Of a stretch of 9,445 bases of DNA, positions 6,353 through 9,445 are shown one piece after another. The notes under the pieces were generated by a model, which worked only from the letters and a program-made list of their open reading frames with translations, was not told where the DNA came from and ran no database searches. The position numbers and the translations under genes are program-made. The number at the start of each line of letters is the position of its first letter. Position 1 is the first letter of the stretch. This DNA is from JASFYU01 sp045046905. GTDB taxonomy: Bacteria > Bacteroidota > Bacteroidia > Flavobacteriales > Flavobacteriaceae. The stretch is taken from assembly GCA_045046905.1 (NCBI GenBank), contig JASFYU010000167.1:1-9445 (forward strand), written 5' to 3'.

Positions 6353-6925
6353 TCATTCGATGACAATATCATATTTCATCAAGAGCCCCAAGGCTCCCTC
6401 TTTGGAGAACTTGGCTTTTTTAAGTCGGTTCTGTTCAGGATCCAAGCTAAAATTATATGCAGATCTAAAATCGGCCTTTTCTAGCTTGCTACGTTCAAAT
6501 AAGGCTCTGTTTAAATCAGAACCATCAAAAGATGCCGAGGAGAGATCGGTTTCGGTAAAATCTACATCGATCAATTTGCAATTGTTGAAGACTTGGCTTT
6601 TTAATGACAAACCAAAAAAAGAAGAGAAGTTCAAAGTACAATTATCAAAACCAAAGTGCATGAGAAAATCATTACAATTTTCAAATTTCAAACCCATCAT
6701 TTTGCAATTCTCAAAATCTACCTCATTAAATGTGGTATGCCTGAGATTGGTATTGCTAAGGTTACAGTCGATAAACGTACACTCCATAAAATTCTGATTG
6801 TCTAGATAGCCGTTAGAAAAATCACAGCTTTCGAAGATGCAGTTTTCGTATTCGCCTTTTTGAAGACGATTCTGGGTATAATTTTCTCCTTTAAAGGTTT
6901 GATCAGCTACAAAGGGTTTGTTCAT
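6353..6925 (-). CDS. Pentapeptide-repeat protein, Qnr/MfpA-like
   Basis: A 190-residue protein built of pentapeptide repeats, which fold as a right-handed quadrilateral beta-helix. Large hydrophobics recur every five residues: F11, Y16, L21, Y26, F31, F36, L41, F46, F51, L56, L61, F66, F71, M76, F81. After a two-residue phase shift the register resumes at F93, L98, F103 and continues to F153. The interrupted part (82-92, containing FLMH) may bulge out as a loop, as loops A and B do in Qnr proteins. Many repeats have Cys two places before the central residue (ENCIF, ESCDF, MECTF, IDCNL, ENCKM, DNCTL, NNCKL), a habit shared with Qnr. The end (DPEQNRLKKAKFS, then a helix GALGLLMKYDIVIE) resembles the C-terminal dimerisation helix of that group. 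MfpA/Qnr proteins mimic DNA and bind gyrase or topoisomerase IV. Whether this one does is unknown; resistance should not be inferred. No signal peptide, so cytoplasmic. Confidence 0.88.
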   Translation of the reverse strand: MNKPFVADQTFKGENYTQNRLQKGEYENCIFESCDFSNGYLDNQNFMECTFIDCNLSNTNLRHTTFNEVDFENCKMMGLKFENCNDFLMHFGFDNCTLNFSSFFGLSLKSQVFNNCKLIDVDFTETDLSSASFDGSDLNRALFERSKLEKADFRSAYNFSLDPEQNRLKKAKFSKEGALGLLMKYDIVIE

Positions 6926-7050
6926 TTGAAAGATTTTTGCGGTTTCGGGTTGTTTATTTTTTTAGTTTTTGCGAAATTATGGACTAGTGCAAGGCGTGCC
7001 AATGTTGTTTGCTGATTTTCTTTCTAGTTTATTCCCGCCACTGGGTTTAA

Positions 7051-7129
7051 CCTGCCTATGCCGCAGGCATCGAAATGTTAAAATTTGTTCCTTTAATGGC
7101 TCGTATGCTTGCCTGACGGCAAAGGCAGG
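7051..7129. repeat. Pair of inverted copies of a 19-20 base GC-rich palindromic repeat
   Basis: The plus strand at 7051-7069 (CCTGCCTATGCCGCAGGCA) and the complement of 7110-7129 (CCTGCCTTTGCCGTCAGGCA) are the same sequence except for one substitution and one inserted base. Each copy is itself partly palindromic (TGCCT/AGGCA). As an inverted pair 40 bases apart they could form a long stem of about 19 base pairs. They are far richer in GC than the surroundings and lie between the DUF4345 stop and the pentapeptide start, where they may act as a transcription terminator. This type of GCCTGCC...GGCAGGC element is common in flavobacterial intergenic DNA as I recall it. Confidence 0.65.
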
Positions 7130-7145
7130 CTTCCATCGAGGTAGT

Positions 7146-7550
7146 TTACTCAATCGTATATTTTTTTAGTTGATAAACAGAAAAAAGTCCGATAGAAAAT
7201 TCTGCTAATATTCCAAAAATATAGCCTTCTGTCGGTAATCCATCTATTACCATGCTTAATAACCTGCCTGTGGCAAGAGTCAGCATAAACAATATATTTA
7301 GTTGGGTTGCTCTTTCCCAATATTTGGTTTTCCAAATTCCTAAAATCCATACGAGTGAAATCCCCAGATACAGTAACATAATTGCTTTCAACAAATTTGA
7401 AAGGTCAATGGTGTTAACTTGAATATCTAATTGTTCTGATAAAATTGATGGTGAGCCATAAATTATTGCCGTTGGCACTACAATGGTTAAAGAAACGAGA
7501 AGATGTACGTTCTTAAAAATCCAATTTCTTTTTCGCATAGTATCTGTCAT
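7146..7550 (-). CDS. DUF4345 family four-TM membrane protein
   Basis: A 134-residue integral membrane protein with four hydrophobic segments at about residues 15-32, 53-72, 83-101 and 108-127. The pattern of a first TM ending in a GSPS loop, then LLKAIMLLYLGISLVWILG, then LATGRLLSMVIDGLP, then EFSIGLFSVYQL, matches DUF4345: an Arg in the third segment (GRLLS) and a short DG(L)P turn before the fourth. The function of DUF4345 is not known. The start could also be the Met at residue 5 (MRKRNW), with little effect on topology. It begins 15 bases after the stop of the symporter gene on the same strand, so the two are probably co-transcribed, and it is followed by the inverted repeats at 7051-7129. 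Confidence 0.82.
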   Translation of the reverse strand: MTDTMRKRNWIFKNVHLLVSLTIVVPTAIIYGSPSILSEQLDIQVNTIDLSNLLKAIMLLYLGISLVWILGIWKTKYWERATQLNILFMLTLATGRLLSMVIDGLPTEGYIFGILAEFSIGLFSVYQLKKYTIE

Positions 7551-7565
7551 AATATATGCGAAGGG

Positions 7566-8888
7566 CTATTTTTCGTAGGTTTTATGGTTTGATTTCACGC
7601 CATAAAACTTGTTAAAAATTAAGCAGGCAGTAAGGTCTCCCGTTACATTGACTGAAGTTCTAAACATGCCTAGTATGCGGTCTATGCCAATAATAACAAT
7701 AAGGCCATCAATAGGAATTCCTGCACTTTGTAATACGGATGCAAGAATAATAACCCCACCTCCTGGAATAGCGGGTGTACCTATAGAAGCGGCCACGACA
7801 GTGAATGTGATTAACAGTAGGCTTGCTATCGATAATTCAATGCCATATGCCTGAGCCATAAATAAAGTGGTCACACATTGAAATAATGCAGTGCCATCCA
7901 TATTAATTGTGGCGCCAACTGGAATTACAAAATCACTGATATTAGAGGATACTCCTAATTTTTCATCGGCTGTTTTCATTGATAATGGCATAACGGCTGC
8001 AGAACTGGCGGTAGAAAAGGCCAATAGTTGTGGTTCTCTAATCGCCCGCAAGAATGCGAACGGACTTTTCTTGGTAAATACTATGATTAGCACCAAATAG
8101 AAGACCATTAATAGGATTAGACCTAGAATAACTACTGCCATGTAGTAGGCCAAGCCTAGAAATATTTCAACACCTGTTCTTGATAGCAAAGCTGCTAGTA
8201 AGCCAAATACGGCATAAGGTACCAGCATCATAGCCCAAGATACTACGATCATACAAATTTTCTGAACGGCTTCTGAAAAACGAATGATAGGCCTTGCAGT
8301 CTCCTCTTGAAGTTGGGTAATTGCGACACCGATTAGAATGGTGAAAATTACAACACCCAACATCTCTCCTGTCAAGATCGACTCAAGCGGATTATTAGGG
8401 ATTAGGTTTGATATAGCATTTGGAATGTTCTCGATAAGCTTAGTTTGCTCAATAGGCGCGTTTATACTTTCACTACTATTTGGAAACCCACCAAGTGAGA
8501 AAATATACTGGCCTGGTTTTAAAACAAGTGTGACAACTAGGCCTATCAGGATGGCAATAGCCGTGGTAAAAACGAAATATAGCAATAACCGAAGACCAAA
8601 AGATTTAAGGTTCTCAGATGTATTACTCACTATTCCTGTAAGGATCGATGTAAAGATTAAGGGAATCATAATCATTTGAACCAACCTCATAAAAATTTGC
8701 CCGGGCAGGTCAAGCCAATTAGCCAAGCGTAAACTAATTTCCTCCGAAAGCAGACCCGTAGATGGGTTAAGTAAACCCCCCGCTACTGCTCCTAAAACCA
8801 GGCCAATAATTACCTTAAGCCACAGGCGGCCTTTGATAAGGCGGTCTAAGTGAACTGATAAACTATTAAGAGATCTAAATTCTATCAT
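7566..8888 (-). CDS. SLC1-type dicarboxylate/amino acid:cation symporter (DAACS)
   Basis: A 440-residue inner-membrane secondary transporter of the GltPh/EAAT/DctA family, with the usual eight TM helices and two re-entrant hairpins. The start at 8888 (MIEFRS) is preferred to the in-frame ATG at 8939, which adds a 17-residue stretch unusual for the family. Landmarks: hairpin 1 tip STASSAAVMP (292-301), TM7 cation site NMDGT (329-333), hairpin 2 SIGTPAIPGGG (368-378) and TM8 DRILGMFRTSVNVTGD (403-418). The sodium-coordinating NMDGT motif and the TM8 Asn and Asp (N414, D418, equal to N401 and D405 of GltPh) are kept, so Na+ coupling is likely. The TM8 Arg that holds the side-chain carboxylate (R410, equal to R397) is kept, but the Asp that holds the substrate amino group in GltPh (D394) is Gly407 here. 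That points to a dicarboxylate rather than an amino acid. It leads an operon with the DUF4345 gene 15 bases on. Confidence 0.93.
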   Translation of the reverse strand: MIEFRSLNSLSVHLDRLIKGRLWLKVIIGLVLGAVAGGLLNPSTGLLSEEISLRLANWLDLPGQIFMRLVQMIMIPLIFTSILTGIVSNTSENLKSFGLRLLLYFVFTTAIAILIGLVVTLVLKPGQYIFSLGGFPNSSESINAPIEQTKLIENIPNAISNLIPNNPLESILTGEMLGVVIFTILIGVAITQLQEETARPIIRFSEAVQKICMIVVSWAMMLVPYAVFGLLAALLSRTGVEIFLGLAYYMAVVILGLILLMVFYLVLIIVFTKKSPFAFLRAIREPQLLAFSTASSAAVMPLSMKTADEKLGVSSNISDFVIPVGATINMDGTALFQCVTTLFMAQAYGIELSIASLLLITFTVVAASIGTPAIPGGGVIILASVLQSAGIPIDGLIVIIGIDRILGMFRTSVNVTGDLTACLIFNKFYGVKSNHKTYEK

Positions 8889-8996
8889 GCTGTTCCTAAT
8901 ATTTGTCAACAGGAGTCTGCAAAGTACGTAAAGCAACAAAAATTAAAGGAGCGTTCACCAACGATATGGCATTTTCAAAACTCGTTTATGCGTTTG

Positions 8997-9445
8997 CTAT
9001 TTTATATATATTTCATCTTTCACGTAACTCGCATTTAGCCAAAAACAATGTTTGGTGTATTCTGTTGCGTTTGTCAATATGTCTTTTACTGGTAAATTAT
9101 AACAATCTTCTTTATCTCTTGCGTGAGGTCTTATGTGACTAATTCTATTTTCTGTTTTTTTAGGAAAAAACGTTTTTCGTATTCCTTTGTCAGTAACTTC
9201 TTTTACTATTTTTCCTTTGTTTATTGTTTCAACAGTATTATCCCAAACTTGTTTTGCTTCAATAATGTCAGAGTATGGCATATTCCAAAATTTCACTTTT
9301 TTTAATGTTAGAATTTCACTTTCAAATTGATAAAAAACGAAAAAGAACTTTTGTTCTAAAATATGTTTAAACTCGCTTTCTTCCCAATCTAATTTTATAA
9401 TTTCTTCATATTTGAAATTTGGAAACGAAATATCTTCTTTTGGTA
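8997..9445 (-). CDS. Sau3AI/MutH-type restriction endonuclease, C-terminal part (partial at window edge)
   Basis: The frame is open from the stop at 8997 to the window edge: at least 148 residues, with no stop and no ATG near 9296 (the codon there is GTG, an internal Val). The visible protein contains LDWEESEFKHILEQKFFFVFYQ, then KKVKFWNMPYSDI, then VWDNTVETI, and ends with RISHIRPHARDKEDCYNLP and HCFWLNASYVKDEI. This matches the C-terminal half of Sau3AI-family enzymes (RPHa and FWLN blocks). In Sau3AI the N-terminal MutH-like domain cuts GATC and the C-terminal MutH-like domain is a catalytically dead, GATC-binding allosteric half; only the latter would be visible here. The gene is about 25% GC over 9181-9420 by hand count, clearly below its neighbours, which suggests horizontal transfer. 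A cognate methyltransferase is expected beyond the right edge. It lies 108 bases upstream of the symporter on the same strand, with no sign of a functional link. Confidence 0.82.
   Translation of the reverse strand, partial: PKEDISFPNFKYEEIIKLDWEESEFKHILEQKFFFVFYQFESEILTLKKVKFWNMPYSDIIEAKQVWDNTVETINKGKIVKEVTDKGIRKTFFPKKTENRISHIRPHARDKEDCYNLPVKDILTNATEYTKHCFWLNASYVKDEIYIK

Noticed and set aside
6360..6797. Plus-strand frame of 145 codons opposite the pentapeptide gene
   Set aside because: It is the antisense shadow of the repetitive pentapeptide gene; periodic codons keep the opposite frame open, and its product shows no domain pattern.
6969..7169. Plus-strand frame of 66 codons
   Set aside because: It runs through the GC-rich inverted repeats and the end of the DUF4345 gene; the product is Cys/Arg-rich translation of repeat sequence.
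8903..9142. Plus-strand frame of 79 codons at the right side
   Set aside because: It covers the symporter leader and is antisense to the restriction gene, which has a strong family signature.
1..9445. tRNA, rRNA, CRISPR array, insertion sequence or phage genes
   Set aside because: No cloverleaf-like segments, regularly spaced repeats, transposase motifs or terminal inverted repeats were seen on reading either strand.

Overview
The window looks like chromosomal DNA from a member of the Flavobacteriaceae (Bacteroidota), probably a marine genus. This is an inference. It rests on A-rich leaders without clear Shine-Dalgarno sites, moderate-to-low GC, protein families typical of the group (exported TPR protein, M28 peptidase with a membrane tail, small CxxC/CxxxC zinc-ribbon protein, DUF4345), and degenerate intergenic repeats of a style common in these genomes. 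No RNA gene, CRISPR array, transposase or phage gene was found.

Layout, left to right. The first 97 bases may hold the end of a plus-strand gene. A stem-loop at 179-206 separates it from a minus-strand exported TPR protein (227-931). A 387-base gene-free stretch carries a degenerate dispersed repeat. A minus-strand block follows, transcribed right to left: membrane M28 metallopeptidase (4902 to 2617), an atypical-SDR/YeeZ-like NAD(P)-binding protein that starts on a TTG overlapping the peptidase stop by 8 bases (2624 to 1815), and then, after 121 bases, an unrecognised basic 124-residue protein (1693 to 1319). Diverging from the peptidase is a plus-strand two-CBS-domain protein (5144-5608). 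It converges, across a second copy of the dispersed repeat, on a small zinc-ribbon protein (6185 to 5820), a Qnr/MfpA-like pentapeptide-repeat protein (6925 to 6353), a DUF4345 membrane protein (7550 to 7146) and an SLC1-type dicarboxylate/amino-acid symporter (8888 to 7566), all on the minus strand. The last two are 15 bases apart and probably form an operon. The right edge holds the C-terminal half of a Sau3AI/MutH-type restriction endonuclease, still open at the window end. It is much more AT-rich than its neighbours and is probably part of an acquired restriction-modification locus.

Most of the window is ordinary core-type flavobacterial sequence. The points most worth a second look are the Sau3AI-like gene at the right edge, the symporter that has lost both partners of the amino-group-recognition pair known from GltPh (suggesting a non-amino-acid substrate), the cysteine-rich Qnr-like pentapeptide protein with a phase break, the TTG start coupled to the peptidase stop, and the paired inverted repeats at 7051-7129. 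I saw no clear evidence of a wholly new multi-gene system.
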